The notes beneath the pieces are model-generated. The model was not told where the DNA came from, ran no database searches, and was given only the letters and a program-made list of their open reading frames with translations. The translations under genes were made by a program, and so were the position numbers. Positions 1 to 9,772 of a DNA stretch of 64,000 bases are shown in pieces (position 1 is the stretch's first letter; the number at the start of each line of letters is the position of its first letter). The DNA is taken from assembly GCF_028816475.1 (NCBI RefSeq), contig NZ_CP118247.1, positions 1,178,001 through 1,242,000 on the forward strand, in the 5' to 3' direction. This DNA comes from Devosia rhodophyticola (GTDB lineage: Bacteria > Pseudomonadota > Alphaproteobacteria > Rhizobiales > Devosiaceae).

Positions 1-1347
1 GGGATGATCGACCTTGCCACGGAAGTTCTTCCAGGTGGGCACAAAGCAGTCGGGCCGGACAAAGCCGTTATATCCCTGCATTGGATTGTCGAACGTATGG
101 GTCAGGACACGGCTGCCGTCCAGTCCTTCCCACCAGAACAGATCAGCCGGAATCTTGTTGGTTTCGTTCCAGTTGACCTTGATGGTAAAGAAGTTGTCGA
201 TCCCGCCCTGCTTGAGGATTTGCGGCAATGCGCCCGAAAAGCCAAAGCAATCGGGCAGCCAGCAGATAGTGTGACGGGTGCCGAATTTTTTCTCGAAATA
301 GCGCTGGCCGTAAAGCACCTGCCGCACAAGGCTTTCCCCGGTCGGCATGTTGGTGTCGGGTTCAACCCACATTCCCCCCAGTGTTTCCCACTGACCTGAT
401 TTTACCTTTTGGGTAATCCGGTCGAACAGGGCTGGATCGTCGGCCTCGATCTGAGCGTAATAATGGGCCGTCGACTGGTTGAAACGGAAGTCGGTTGATT
501 GGTCCATAAGCGAAAGTGCTGTGTGGAAGGTGCGGCGCATTTTTCGGCGCGTCTCGGCATAAGGCCATAACCAGGCCAGATCAATATGGGCATGGCCTGT
601 CAGGGCAATCTCACCCTGCGGGGGAAAGCGCTTCGACAATGTTTGCAATGTTGCAACGAGCGCCTCATGGGCGCTTGCAACGCTTGCGCGCTCACCCTGG
701 TTGAGGGCCTCTGGATGGTCGGTTGTTTCGGGCAACTGCCAGATACGCTGCTGCTGGGGCGATGGCGCCATCCGGGCGATATAATCGTGCGTAGCCGAAG
801 GCCAGTCGAGCCCGCGCATGCCTGTTTCGGCGGCATCGAGCAGGTGAGGAACGACGTCATGCCCTTCGAGCACCGAGATGGCCTCGGCGATCTGGGTCAG
901 CAAAAGCTGGAGACGATGGACGGGCAAGTCCAGCCAAATCAGTTCGGCGCGCATTAATTGCGGTTCGCGCACCGGTTGGCCAAACGGCAGTCGCGGTACG
1001 CTGTCGGTTGAGATGGCAAAGTTTTTCCCCTTGAGCGGGAATTCCTCGTGGTAGGGATCAAGGCCAAATTGGTCGGTATGGCCCTCTGGATAGTCCAACG
1101 ACACCAGACTTTCACCACCCACATTAAGGGACAGACGCGTTTGCTCGATCGGCCAGCCATCTGGCACAGCGGCATGGGCTGCGAAATGCTGGACGCCGTC
1201 CTTGCCAGGCCAGAACTCACCCAGCGCGATGGGCGTTCCGTTAAATGTCCAATCAGAAATCGGGCAGGTTTGGCGCGCACGCCAGAAACCCAGTTCGTCG
1301 ATCCGTACTTTGACGCGATCGAGGCGCTGCGCGAGGGTCAGGGACAT
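1..1347 (-). CDS. GH38 alpha-mannosidase, N-terminal part (cut by window edge)
   Basis: The frame is open from an ATG at 1347 to base 1 (449 codons), so the C-terminus lies outside the window. The GH38 signatures are clear: metal-binding GHAHIDLAWLWP at residues 251-262, and CWLPDCFGFSGALPQ with the presumed nucleophile Asp366. The family hydrolyses terminal alpha-mannosyl residues using a Zn-type metal. The protein has an N-terminal beta domain and no signal peptide, so it is probably cytoplasmic, acting on imported mannosides. It is the last gene seen in an operon behind two sugar permeases and a binding protein, which fits import followed by hydrolysis. Confidence in the family is high; substrate linkage is inferred from the family. 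Confidence 0.93.
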   Translation of the reverse strand, partial: MSLTLAQRLDRVKVRIDELGFWRARQTCPISDWTFNGTPIALGEFWPGKDGVQHFAAHAAVPDGWPIEQTRLSLNVGGESLVSLDYPEGHTDQFGLDPYHEEFPLKGKNFAISTDSVPRLPFGQPVREPQLMRAELIWLDLPVHRLQLLLTQIAEAISVLEGHDVVPHLLDAAETGMRGLDWPSATHDYIARMAPSPQQQRIWQLPETTDHPEALNQGERASVASAHEALVATLQTLSKRFPPQGEIALTGHAHIDLAWLWPYAETRRKMRRTFHTALSLMDQSTDFRFNQSTAHYYAQIEADDPALFDRITQKVKSGQWETLGGMWVEPDTNMPTGESLVRQVLYGQRYFEKKFGTRHTICWLPDCFGFSGALPQILKQGGIDNFFTIKVNWNETNKIPADLFWWEGLDGSRVLTHTFDNPMQGYNGFVRPDCFVPTWKNFRGKVDHP

Positions 1348-1387
1348 TTTTGATATTCCGTCTATTGGTCGGTTGGTGGTGGTGTGA

Positions 1388-2230
1388 TCAACCCTTGACT
1401 GCGCCGGCTGTCATGGCGCCAAGGATCATCCGTTGCAGGAGCAGGAATGCAATAATAGCGGGAACGACAGAGATCAAACAGGCCGCCGCCAGCAATTGCA
1501 TCGAGGAGTCGTTCTGCATGCCCTGGAACTGGAAAATACCAACCCCGATTGGCATCAGTTTGGTTTTGGTCAACAGCAGGAACGGCACAAGGAACTGCGA
1601 CCAGCCCGCAATGACGGTGATGATGAAGACCGAAGCCACTCCGGGTCCTGACAGGGGCAGAACAATGCGCCAAAATACTGCGAACCGGCTGCAGCCATCG
1701 ATCATGGCCGCCTCGTCCAGGCTGCGCGGAATGCTATCCACAGTGCCTTTGAGCAGCCATGCGGCCAAGGGCACGCCCAGCGCGATATAGACCATGATCG
1801 CACCAAAATGAGTGTCGAGCAGGCCTAACCAGGCAAAATAGCGATAGAGCGGAACCATAATGACGAGCGGAGAAATCATCTGGAAGGCCAATAGCCCCAT
1901 CATCCACGCGCTCTTGCCGCGGAAATTGAACCGGGAAAACGCATAGGCGGCAGGCAGAGCAACAATCAACACGCCAATTCCGCTCAGAACCGCCAGTAAA
2001 AGCCCGTTCCAAAGGTAGGTGGGAAAGAAATTGTTGGTCAGCACAGAAATGAAATTATCAATCGTCGGGTATTTGGGAATTAGTCGGGATACGCCGAGAT
2101 AGATTTCGCGCTTGGTGCGCAATGCCAAAGAGAGTAGCCAAAACAGGGGGCCTGCGAAAAAGACGAACATGATCAGCATGAAGACATAGCTGAATACATC
2201 GCCCAATCTGGATATGGCTCTGGAGTTCAT
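1388..2230 (-). CDS. Sugar ABC transporter permease (MalG type)
   Basis: A 280-residue inner-membrane permease with about six hydrophobic segments. The cytoplasmic EAA loop is visible as EAAMIDGCSRFAVFWRIVLP, around residues 175-195, which couples to the ATPase. It ends with the short tail usual for CUT1-family MalG-like subunits. Its start overlaps the stop of the upstream permease by 4 bases, so the two are translationally coupled. The mannosidase gene follows 40 bases downstream. No ATPase gene is present in this operon within the window, so the importer may share a UgpC/MsmK-type ATPase or its gene may lie beyond the left edge. Confidence 0.92.
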   Translation of the reverse strand: MNSRAISRLGDVFSYVFMLIMFVFFAGPLFWLLSLALRTKREIYLGVSRLIPKYPTIDNFISVLTNNFFPTYLWNGLLLAVLSGIGVLIVALPAAYAFSRFNFRGKSAWMMGLLAFQMISPLVIMVPLYRYFAWLGLLDTHFGAIMVYIALGVPLAAWLLKGTVDSIPRSLDEAAMIDGCSRFAVFWRIVLPLSGPGVASVFIITVIAGWSQFLVPFLLLTKTKLMPIGVGIFQFQGMQNDSSMQLLAAACLISVVPAIIAFLLLQRMILGAMTAGAVKG

Positions 2231-3156
2231 GACTTGGACTCCCTTGGCAGGAACATCGCGTAAATGAATGCGAGCGTCAGGCTCATGAACAGCATCAACA
2301 CAGAGATAACACTCCCTCCGGACAAGTCGTAGTTTCGGAAGACAATGTTGAAGGTATAGAGCGAAATCACTTCAGTTGCCCGACCTGGCCCGCCACCGGT
2401 CAGCGAAATAATGGAGTCAAATGTGTTCATGGTCTGAATGGTAATCAGGATCATGTTGACGAGAATGACGGTGCGCATCTGGGGAAGCGTGATGAAACGC
2501 AAACGCTGGGTCGCCGAGGCGCCGTCGATATCGGCGGCCTCATACAGGGTTGGATCAATACCCTTGAGACCGGCATACATGACAACCATCGAAAAGGCTG
2601 TGCCGCGCCAGACATTGGAGATGACCACCGACCATGGTGCAATATTGGGATTTGAAAGCCATTCGACCGGTTGCAAATGAACCATGCGCAGCAGGGAATT
2701 CAGGCCACCGAACGGTGCCTCGGAAAACAGCATTTGCCAAACGATACCGCCGGCAATTCCGGGTACCACCCAAGCGACCAGCGCGGTTGTGCGCAGAATT
2801 GTTGTTCCAAACAGGCGACGTTTTTCGCCCCGAATGACAATCAGGGCGATGATGATCCCCAAGAGCTGTTGGCCCACGATACTGCCGCCGACAAAAATGA
2901 TCGTCGTCAACAGGATGCCACCCAGGTCAGGCGATCCAAACGCATGGATGATCGAGGCAAACGTATAGGTGTGTTCATTGCCGATCAACGTCGCGTCGGT
3001 GAATGACAGGCGGATCACATCAAACACAGGGTAGAGGTAGAATAGTCCGATTACCAATATGACCGGCAGCATCCATGGCAGTGGGGCTCCGGCGAAGCGC
3101 CGGTTAAACCTGGTGCCAAAGCCTTTGCGTGGAACATCCATGGCTGTCGCTGTCAT
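2227..3156 (-). CDS. Sugar ABC transporter permease (MalF type)
   Basis: A 309-residue membrane protein with an N-terminal cytoplasmic stretch, about six transmembrane segments and the EAA motif YEAADIDGASATQRLRFITLP, around residues 205-225. It is the MalF-like partner of the downstream permease in a CUT1-type importer. It lies between the binding-protein gene and the second permease on the same strand. A stem-loop sits in the gap before it (3181-3221), likely lowering its expression relative to the binding protein. Confidence 0.92.
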   Translation of the reverse strand: MTATAMDVPRKGFGTRFNRRFAGAPLPWMLPVILVIGLFYLYPVFDVIRLSFTDATLIGNEHTYTFASIIHAFGSPDLGGILLTTIIFVGGSIVGQQLLGIIIALIVIRGEKRRLFGTTILRTTALVAWVVPGIAGGIVWQMLFSEAPFGGLNSLLRMVHLQPVEWLSNPNIAPWSVVISNVWRGTAFSMVVMYAGLKGIDPTLYEAADIDGASATQRLRFITLPQMRTVILVNMILITIQTMNTFDSIISLTGGGPGRATEVISLYTFNIVFRNYDLSGGSVISVLMLFMSLTLAFIYAMFLPRESKS

Positions 3157-3180
3157 CTATCCATTCTTTCTATTGGAACA

Positions 3181-3221
3181 GGCGGGGCGGCATTTCCCAA
3201 CCAGGAATTTGCCGCCACGCC
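3181..3221 (-). promoter_or_regulatory. Intercistronic stem-loop between binding protein and permease genes
   Basis: Bases 3181-3192 pair with 3210-3221 (11 of 12 positions, mostly G-C) around a 17-base loop. There is no U-tract. Placed just after the binding-protein stop, it is best read as an mRNA-stabilising or attenuating hairpin that lets the binding protein be made in excess. Confidence 0.5.
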
Positions 3222-3236
3222 CACATCTGGATAGGT

Positions 3237-4540
3237 CTAAAGCCGATTATAAGCCTCGAGTGAGGCATTATATGCGGCACTAAGAGCGTCTTCCGGTGTC
3301 TTGGAACCCGAGAGCACATCCCCCATCATGATTTGAATCTGATTGGAGATTTCTGGATAGATTGGAGCACCGGGACGAGCCTGCCCGTCGGCAAGATCAG
3401 CTGCGAACTCTTTGTTGACCGGGGTCGAGAATACCGGATATTTGTCATAGAGCGCGGCGCTCGTTGGCAATTGCTGTTGCAATGCGTTGGCTGGTCCCAT
3501 GTAAATATCGCGCACCAGATCTGCACACATCTCGACTTTTTGTGGGTCCTTGGAGAAGGACGCTATGGTCCAGCCCCCGTGCCCGTCTTATGGTCATCAG
3601 CTGTTGGCCCGGGAATGTGCGAGAAGGTCCAGTCAGCGAACACATCGGGGTCGAGCGTCGATTCCAGTTGGGCATTTTGCCAGCTGCCACCAATGAACAG
3701 GGCAGTTGTTCCCGCAGCAGCAGCGGCGGCCAGATCGTCGTAGGTTACGATGGTTGCGACACGTTTTGGCGCTGCACCTGAATCCACCAGATCCTTGAAG
3801 TAATTTACAGCTTCAAGGAACTTGGCCCTGTTCTCGTCATCGCCAAATGTGGGTTTACCCGCATCATCGACCAGCTTGCCGCCGAGGGACCAATAGTTGG
3901 CCAGCCAGTCAAAGGTTGTGCCTTCCCAGCGACCACCGTTGAAGAGCACGCCTTCCATGCCCTGATCCTTGGATGCCAGAGCTGCTTTTTTCAGATCCTC
4001 CCAGGTTTGGGGAGCGTCAGGCACGATTGACTTGTTGCGATAGAGAACGCGCAAATCCGTGTCCCACCACCAAGCGTAAATCTTGCCATCGGCGCCCGAA
4101 ATGCCCTCGCGAACGAAGGGGAACAGATCAGCAATTTCTTCCTTGCTGAAGTATGGGGTGAAATCGGAAAGGACATCATTGGCCTTGAACTGCCCAAGCA
4201 CAAATGAGTCAACAGCGGCACAATCGGGGGCATTGCCGCTCTTGGCCTGTTCGAGCATTTTTGCCTGTTCGGTGCCGATATCCTGGGTCTGAATCTGCAG
4301 CTGAAGTTGCCATTCGGGATGCTTCTTGATGAAGGCCACGAACAGATCCTTGTACCCCGCCGCAATGTCGGGATCGGTGTTGCCGGGGCTGTCGCCGGTC
4401 AAGCGCACCACCAACTTGTTGGGTGCGCTGGCAAGGCCAATGCGATCAGGCGCAGAAAGGTCCTGATCTTGCGCAAATGTCGGCAATGATGCGCATAGAG
4501 CAGTGCTCAGCGCCAAAGCGCCGACGAGTCGGGTTATCAT
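3237..4540 (-). pseudogene. Sugar ABC transporter substrate-binding protein, frameshifted
   Basis: Family 1 extracellular solute-binding protein for sugars. The start is ATG 4540, 8 bases after GGAGGA; it gives a signal peptide (hydrophobic core, then LPTFAQD). An ATG 27 bases upstream is less likely. The frame breaks in a C5 run at 3574-3578: as written it stops at 3563 shortly after DHKTGTG, while the remaining 110 or so residues (through KVEMCADLVRDIY to YNASLEAYNRL) lie in another frame. Restoring one C gives GTGGWTIAS and a 434-residue protein of normal length. The gene heads the permease-mannosidase operon. The break may be a sequencing error, because several other genes here have the same defect. 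Confidence 0.85.
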
Positions 4541-4638
4541 GGTGGGTCTCCTCCCGTTTGCTTTCATTGCAGCAAAGTTTTGGCAGGCTCAGTTGACCTG
4601 AGTTCATATTGGTGCTGCATTGTCGAGATTAAGTGACA

Positions 4639-4662
4639 TTAGTTTTATGTCAAGAGAACTAA
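4639..4662. promoter_or_regulatory. Candidate operator, TTAGTT-N12-AACTAA inverted repeat
   Basis: A perfect 6-base inverted repeat with a 12-base spacer lies in the AT-rich gap between the divergent binding-protein and dehydrogenase genes. The likely user is the ROK regulator encoded at 5846-6997, which would then control both directions. The site is seen; the regulator assignment is inference. Confidence 0.4.
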
Positions 4663-4783
4663 AGGGAAAATTTAGCTTCGAGCTTCCGACCCAACCACCG
4701 CGACGCCAAGGACGCCACCCATTGACCGGCTCGCATGCCGGGCCAAATTGACAGCCCTCACCCTTCAGACAGGATTCACTTCA

Positions 4784-5830
4784 ATGCGCATTCTCATACT
4801 GGGCACAGGCGGCATGGCAAATCAACATGCCGCCAACTTCTCAATGATCGAGGGGGTATCCCTTGTCGGGGGCGTCGATGTTGTTCCCGAACGACTTGCC
4901 GCATTTTGCTCGGAGCACGGTATCGCCAGGCAGTTTTCCAGTTTCGAGGACGCTCTGAAATGGGGAGAGTTTGACGCGGTCGCTAATGTTACGCCGGATA
5001 GCATCCACCACCCCACCACGATGCAGGCGATTGCCGCCGGTAAGCATGTATTTTGCGAAAAGCCCCTGGCCACCGATGCAACACTGGCAATGGAAATGAC
5101 CGACGCTATCGAAAAATCCGGAAAAGTCGGGATGGTCAATTTCACCTATCGCAATTCCCCTGCCCTGCAGAAAGGACGCGCGATGGTGCTGGCAGGAGAA
5201 ATCGGTTCGGTGCGGCACGTTGAGGCGTCACACCTGCAAAGCTGGCTGGTCAGCACCGCATGGGGCGACTGGAAAAGCGAGAGCAAATGGCTTTGGCGCT
5301 TGAGCACCAAACACGGATCAAATGGGGCGCTGGGCGACATTGGAATTCATATCGTGGATTTTGCCTCTTACGGATCCGGTTTGGATGTCGCGCACGTATT
5401 TGCCCGGCTCAAGACTTTTGACAAGGCACCGGGCAATGTGATCGGGGACTATGTTCTTGATGCCAACGACAGCTTCACGATGAATGTAGATTATTCCAAC
5501 GGGGCGGTTGGAACAATTCAGGCCAGCCGAACTGCGGCAGGCCAGTTCGATCAACTGCGACTGCGCGTTTATGGCGACCTCGGCTCTATCGAAGTTATCT
5601 ATGATACGGGCAAATCAACCCTGCGCGCCTGCGTTGGCAGTGATGTAAACCAGGCTACATGGCGCGAAATTGCCTGCGATTTGGTGGAAACTAATTTCCA
5701 GCGTTTTGCCGCTGCGGTAAAGGCGGGTGAAACTCAGGAACCCTCATTCCGGCGGGCGGCCAATATCCAGAAAATACTTGATGGTGCCGTCGTTTCCGAT
5801 CGTGAACACAAGGATGTGCCAACTGCGTGA
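4784..5830 (+). CDS. Gfo/Idh/MocA-family sugar dehydrogenase
   Basis: A 348-residue NAD(P)-dependent oxidoreductase. The ATG at 4784 was chosen because the Rossmann motif LGTGGMA follows at once and ACAGGA lies 9 bases upstream; a TTG at 4748 is in frame but has no better support. The conserved EKPLATD motif, whose Lys is catalytic in the family, is near residue 90, and the dinucleotide fold is followed by the usual GFO_IDH C-terminal beta sheet. Members oxidise or reduce sugars, inositols or amino sugars. Divergent from the mannoside importer, it probably processes the sugar released by the mannosidase. The exact substrate is unknown. Confidence 0.9.
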   Translation: MRILILGTGGMANQHAANFSMIEGVSLVGGVDVVPERLAAFCSEHGIARQFSSFEDALKWGEFDAVANVTPDSIHHPTTMQAIAAGKHVFCEKPLATDATLAMEMTDAIEKSGKVGMVNFTYRNSPALQKGRAMVLAGEIGSVRHVEASHLQSWLVSTAWGDWKSESKWLWRLSTKHGSNGALGDIGIHIVDFASYGSGLDVAHVFARLKTFDKAPGNVIGDYVLDANDSFTMNVDYSNGAVGTIQASRTAAGQFDQLRLRVYGDLGSIEVIYDTGKSTLRACVGSDVNQATWREIACDLVETNFQRFAAAVKAGETQEPSFRRAANIQKILDGAVVSDREHKDVPTA

Positions 5831-5845
5831 CAGCCGCTGAATTAC

Positions 5846-6997
5846 CTAGGTGGGTGGGGGTAGTGGCGATGGTAACAATCGGTCAAAAAACGGCAATAGG
5901 GCCGCACCTAGAGCGATGCCACCCCGGTTGAAACTGGCAGGTTGAACAGACGATAGCCACGGGGTGGTAAACGGACGGATGGCGGTATCGTTTCGTTCAA
6001 CGGTCAGTTGAGCAATCAACGCATTGATGAGGTGGGGAGGCAGATCCCCGCCGATCATGATGGCACCCGGTGCCAGAAATCCGGCTGCCGCAATGATTGC
6101 ATCCAGCAGGTGGCTGGCTGCATCCTTGATCCAGCCATGCATTGCAGGCGATATCGGTATATCGACACCGCTCGCCAGGGCCGCGCGTTCTTTTGCATCC
6201 AGCCGGGCCCGAAGTGCTTCAAGTCCAACGACACTTTCGAGCGGCACCCGATCTACGCCTGTCAGCATGGAGCCAAGCTCGCCAGCGCGACCATGGACAC
6301 CACCGAACGGGACACCGCGAACCATCAGACCGGCGCGCACTGTGTCGCCAATGATAATATAAATGAGCCCGCCCCCGACCGCACCGATGCCGAGAGTGCG
6401 CTCAGCGAGAACGGCCGCAACTGGTTCACGCTGAACGAATACCGGCAGTGGTGCCAGTGCAGCTGCCAATGTTGTCCGATCCAACCGATCGTGCGTGTCC
6501 ATGCCAATGCCAACGCCAACAATTCTGGGGGTGGTCGTCAGCCCCGCATGCAAACGCTGGGGTAACTCGGGAAGCGCGGTGCCGATCTGTGCGTCCACAC
6601 AAAATTCAATGGCGTTTCGCTCCCTGCCACTCAGGTCGAGCAATACCGCCTCGCCAATATTGGCGCGCAGCCGAATGCCGATCGAAAAGGCGCCGTCCGG
6701 ATTGATGGCGAACTCCGTAGACGATGGGCGCGCGCCGGTATTGGGCCGCTTACGTTCCTTAATCAGGCCGTCCTTCTTGAGACGACTTACAATATTGGAC
6801 ACGCCGGGCTGGCTAAGGCCGCTGCGGTGGCCAAGTTCGAGCCGCGTCAAGGCCCCGTCGCGCCGAATAGCTTCCAACGTCACCCGCACATTGTGGTCGG
6901 CGATCTGCTCGGCAGCGCGACCGGCTTCCCGGATGACGGGTCCCTTAGGTGCGTTATCCAAAGTGCGCGGGGGAAGGTCAGAATGCTGCAAAGCCAA
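5846..6997 (-). CDS. ROK-family transcriptional regulator lacking the zinc motif
   Basis: A 383-residue protein with an N-terminal winged helix-turn-helix (SGLSQPGVSNIVSRLKKDGL, about residues 59-78), then a ROK sugar-kinase-like fold ending in IGGDLPP and GGIALGAALL. The family motif GRAGELG is present, but the usual His after it is replaced by Ser, and the CxCGxxGC zinc cluster of ROK proteins is absent. It is therefore a regulator rather than a kinase, with a diverged sensor site. The start is a TTG at 6997 with a weak ribosome site, so the N-terminus is uncertain. It ends 15 bases from the convergent dehydrogenase gene and probably controls the mannoside locus. Confidence 0.85.
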   Translation of the reverse strand: MALQHSDLPPRTLDNAPKGPVIREAGRAAEQIADHNVRVTLEAIRRDGALTRLELGHRSGLSQPGVSNIVSRLKKDGLIKERKRPNTGARPSSTEFAINPDGAFSIGIRLRANIGEAVLLDLSGRERNAIEFCVDAQIGTALPELPQRLHAGLTTTPRIVGVGIGMDTHDRLDRTTLAAALAPLPVFVQREPVAAVLAERTLGIGAVGGGLIYIIIGDTVRAGLMVRGVPFGGVHGRAGELGSMLTGVDRVPLESVVGLEALRARLDAKERAALASGVDIPISPAMHGWIKDAASHLLDAIIAAAGFLAPGAIMIGGDLPPHLINALIAQLTVERNDTAIRPFTTPWLSSVQPASFNRGGIALGAALLPFFDRLLPSPLPPPT

Positions 6998-7353
6998 TAT
7001 CGCCGTTAAGGGTCGTCAGGAAAGAAAGACCATTCGCCGGGGCTGTTCCGGTCAGACCGAACTCTGATCACGACGCTCAGGAGCGCGAAAATCTCATGAA
7101 TTTTTTGTCTGCCACGCCCTGAGGTCCGCAACGGACGTTTTTCTCATTCATCACCATGCCCGACATTGCACGAAGTTGTATAGGCTCGGTCCCTCCAATT
7201 ATGGCCTGTGGGGTTGTGGCTTGATAGACGCGGTGCCGAAGGACCGCGATCACGAAGTCGTGTCCCCAATCCTGTAACATTGGAGCCCGTTGAACGAACT
7301 GACAGACGCGCGTCCAAAAAAGGGCGGGCCATTTCACCAAGGGAGAAACGAGC
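6998..7353. other. Intergenic region before the bufferin operon
   Basis: No convincing gene is visible on either strand. The last 80 bases hold the candidate promoter at 7274-7298 and the ribosome site GGGAGA before bufA1. Confidence 0.5.
7274..7298 (+). promoter_or_regulatory. Possible ECF-sigma promoter GTAACA-N15-CGAA
   Basis: GTAACA at 7274 and CGAA at 7295 resemble the type of promoter read by ECF sigma factors that control metal-responsive bufferin operons in Caulobacter. The resemblance is from memory and the spacing is not exact; no sigma factor gene is adjacent. Confidence 0.25.
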
Positions 7354-7680
7354 ATGTCTACAAAAACAACCGTGAGCACGGCCATATTGGCTGGCGCAGT
7401 TTTGACAGCGCTTTCGTCGTTCGCCGCATACGCGGCACCGATGACGGAGGGAGAAATGTCGGCGGCGATGGATGCTGGCAAGGAAAAATGCTACGGTGTT
7501 TCCCTCGCTGGTCTCAATGATTGCGCAGCCGGACCCGGCACCACCTGCCAGGGGACGTCGACCATCGACTTCCAGGGCAATGCCTGGTCTCTGGTCCCCT
7601 CCGGGACTTGCGCAACCATCGCGGTGCCCGGCGACCGTATGGGATCGCTGGAGCCTCTGACCCGTGATCTTCCTGCCTAA
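7354..7680 (+). CDS. bufA1: Bufferin-type RiPP precursor (DUF2282)
   Basis: A 108-residue exported peptide. Residues 1-28 form a signal peptide (hydrophobic core then AYAA). The mature part has four Cys at 46, 57, 65 and 86 in the family arrangement [17 protein letters not shown] and GTC. In known bufferins these cysteines are modified by the MNIO enzyme to metal-binding heterocycles, and the exported product buffers copper or zinc in the periplasm. The ATG at 7354 follows GGGAGA by 9 bases. It is the first gene of bufA1-bufB-bufC. The family call is firm; the metal bound is inferred from relatives. Confidence 0.92.
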   Translation: MSTKTTVSTAILAGAVLTALSSFAAYAAPMTEGEMSAAMDAGKEKCYGVSLAGLNDCAAGPGTTCQGTSTIDFQGNAWSLVPSGTCATIAVPGDRMGSLEPLTRDLPA

Positions 7681-7716
7681 GCAACAGATATGATCCGCCG
7701 GAAAGTGGAGGCTTCG

Positions 7717-8643
7717 ATGAACGAACTGGCCCAATCCCTACACCCTCGATTGTCGGTTGCCTCGCGCTTTCCGGCGCATCCTGTCGCCGGTCTGGCGGGA
7801 ACCAGCCTCAAGCATACGCATCTTCCCTCGATATTGGCCGATGATCCTCAACGTGCCTTTTTCGAGGTGCACGCGGAGAACTATATGGGCGCTGGCGGCC
7901 CCCCGCATGACGCATTGACGCGTATCCGCCGCGATTATCCGGTCTCGCTACACGGGGTGTGCATGTCAATTGGCGGACCGCAGCCGCTCGACCAGACCCA
8001 TCTTGCTCGCTTCAAGGCGCTGGTGGATCGATATGAGCCGGCTCTGGTTTCAGAGCATCTCGCCTGGTCGACCCATGAGATGACCTATTTCAACGATCTG
8101 CTCCCGCTGCCCTACACCCCTGCGACGCTTGCGCGCGTCGCCGAACATATTGACAAGGTGCAAAACACGATAGGCCGTCCATTCCTGCTCGAAAACCCCT
8201 CGACCTATGTCCTGTTTGAGCAGTCAACGATAAGCGAAACCGAGTTTTTACGCGAACTTGTCCGGCGCACCGGCTGCGGTTTGCTCCTCGATGTCAATAA
8301 TGTCTTTGTCTCAGCCACCAACCAGGGCCATTCCGCGCTTGATTATCTTGCCGATTTTCCGCTCGAGCATGTTGGCGAAATCCATTTGGCTGGACACGCG
8401 GAACAAACAGATGACGAAGGTGATCTACTGCTCATCGATAGCCATGACGGTCCCGTCGCCGACGCGGTGTGGAAGCTCTATGACATCGTGATCGGTCGAG
8501 CCGGGCCCATTCCGACTCTTGTTGAATGGGACAGCGATATTCCCGACTGGCCTATCCTCAAAGCAGAAGCGACGGCCGCGCAGTTAATGCTCGATCGTCA
8601 TGCGCATGGCCTCATGCCTGGAATAGCTCATGCGGTCCGTTGA
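7717..8643 (+). CDS. bufB: MNIO-family RiPP-modifying enzyme (DUF692)
   Basis: A 308-residue multinuclear non-heme iron oxygenase with a TIM-barrel fold. Typical ligand motifs are seen in order: [44 protein letters not shown] and GEIHLAGH. These supply the His, Glu, Asp and Asn ligands of the iron cluster. Relatives convert Cys of the precursor to thiooxazole or oxazolone/thioamide groups in the cytoplasm before export. The start ATG 7717 follows GGAGG by 6 bases; the longer frame from 7690 lacks such a site. Its end overlaps bufC by 14 bases. Confidence 0.94.
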   Translation: MNELAQSLHPRLSVASRFPAHPVAGLAGTSLKHTHLPSILADDPQRAFFEVHAENYMGAGGPPHDALTRIRRDYPVSLHGVCMSIGGPQPLDQTHLARFKALVDRYEPALVSEHLAWSTHEMTYFNDLLPLPYTPATLARVAEHIDKVQNTIGRPFLLENPSTYVLFEQSTISETEFLRELVRRTGCGLLLDVNNVFVSATNQGHSALDYLADFPLEHVGEIHLAGHAEQTDDEGDLLLIDSHDGPVADAVWKLYDIVIGRAGPIPTLVEWDSDIPDWPILKAEATAAQLMLDRHAHGLMPGIAHAVR

Positions 8644-9430
8644 TCCAGAAGTCGGGCGCATCGACCACCATCCCGGCTATGCCGTCGACTTCGTTGCGGG
8701 ATTGCTCAATCCTGAACGCGCGGTACCCTCGATTGTCGCAGGGCCCGACGGCAAGGCTGCCGCCAGGCGTTATGCGGTCTATCGCAACAATGTCACCGTC
8801 AGCCTCATCGACGCGCTCGCCGCAACATTTCCGGCAACGATGCGCATAACTGGCGTCGATTTCTTCCGGGCCATGGCCCGGGACCATGTGCGCGCCACGC
8901 CCCCTAACTCACCACTCATGTTCGAATATGGCTACGATTTTGCGGGGTTCATCGAGCAATATGAGCACGCCCGCTTGATGCCATGGCTGGCCGATGTGGC
9001 ACGGCTGGAAAGGGCATGGCTCGACGCCTATCATGCCGCCGACGCAAAGCCGCTGATGGGTGCATCGCTGGCCCTGATCCCGCCGGATCAACTGACCGAC
9101 GCTATTCTTGCGCCCCATCCCGCAACGCGGGTAGTTCGCTCGCGCTACTCTGTGGTCGCCATTTTCGCGGCCAATCGAGGCGACGCGCCGATAAGTCAGA
9201 TCGACGCGAGCGCGCCCGAGGATGCGCTGGTGACCCGACCGGGGCTTGAGGTCATGGTCCGACGGCTTCCACCGGGTGGGGCCGACTTCGTCTTGCATCT
9301 GAGCGCTGGTGAACCGCTGGGCGCCGCGGCTGCCGCAGTGCTTGCCGAGTATCCGACGTTCGACCTCTCCGCCAATATTGCCGGCATGATCGATGCTGGC
9401 GTCTTCAATGAGATCTGTGTCGGAGGCTGA
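8630..9430 (+). CDS. bufC: Bufferin maturation partner protein (DUF2063)
   Basis: A 266-residue protein of the HvfC/BufC family, which partners the MNIO enzyme and is thought to present the precursor peptide. The N-terminal DUF2063 region (about residues 15-110) carries the usual features: [20 protein letters not shown], then [20 protein letters not shown]. The C-terminal half is the variable beta-rich domain. It is translationally coupled to bufB by a 14-base overlap. No DoxX-type bufD gene follows, unlike many bufferin operons. Confidence 0.9.
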   Translation: MRSVDPEVGRIDHHPGYAVDFVAGLLNPERAVPSIVAGPDGKAAARRYAVYRNNVTVSLIDALAATFPATMRITGVDFFRAMARDHVRATPPNSPLMFEYGYDFAGFIEQYEHARLMPWLADVARLERAWLDAYHAADAKPLMGASLALIPPDQLTDAILAPHPATRVVRSRYSVVAIFAANRGDAPISQIDASAPEDALVTRPGLEVMVRRLPPGGADFVLHLSAGEPLGAAAAAVLAEYPTFDLSANIAGMIDAGVFNEICVGG

Positions 9431-9772
9431 ACGAATAGGCGTTGGCGCGGGAATCGACAGAAGGGTGAACAGCGCGATCCGTACCACCGCACAACCGTCG
9501 CTCACCCAGCTTGCACTTCGGGTTACACTCGACGGAGGCTCTTTGGCGCTCGAGTGTAAACAAATGGGACAGGTTTCTGTAGTTGAATGAAGCCGCTGTA
9601 CAGCTCTCTAGCTCGGATTTCAAACTGCATTTACCGAGTGCCTTATTCATTTCCCGCCCCAGAGATTTTTGCGTTCGCCGCGGATTCCGGGCAAATTGCG
9701 CTACTCATTCTTCTGGTTTTGGATTTTGCAACCAAACTGCCAGGATTTAGACTTCGGCCAAAGTCGGCGCAT
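9431..9772. repeat. Gene-free gap with a 10-bp inverted repeat (9523-9559)
   Basis: TTACACTCGA at 9523-9532 and TCGAGTGTAA at 9550-9559 are perfect inverted copies around a 17-base loop. Next to it is AAATGGGACAGGTTTCTG, a stretch that resembles insertion-sequence ends. There is no transposase. It may be an IS scar or a terminator for bufC; nothing else is seen in the gap. Confidence 0.35.

Noticed and set aside
7077..7734. Minus-strand open frames opposite the bufferin precursor
   Set aside because: They overlap a well-supported bufA1 gene with its ribosome site and contain no known domain.
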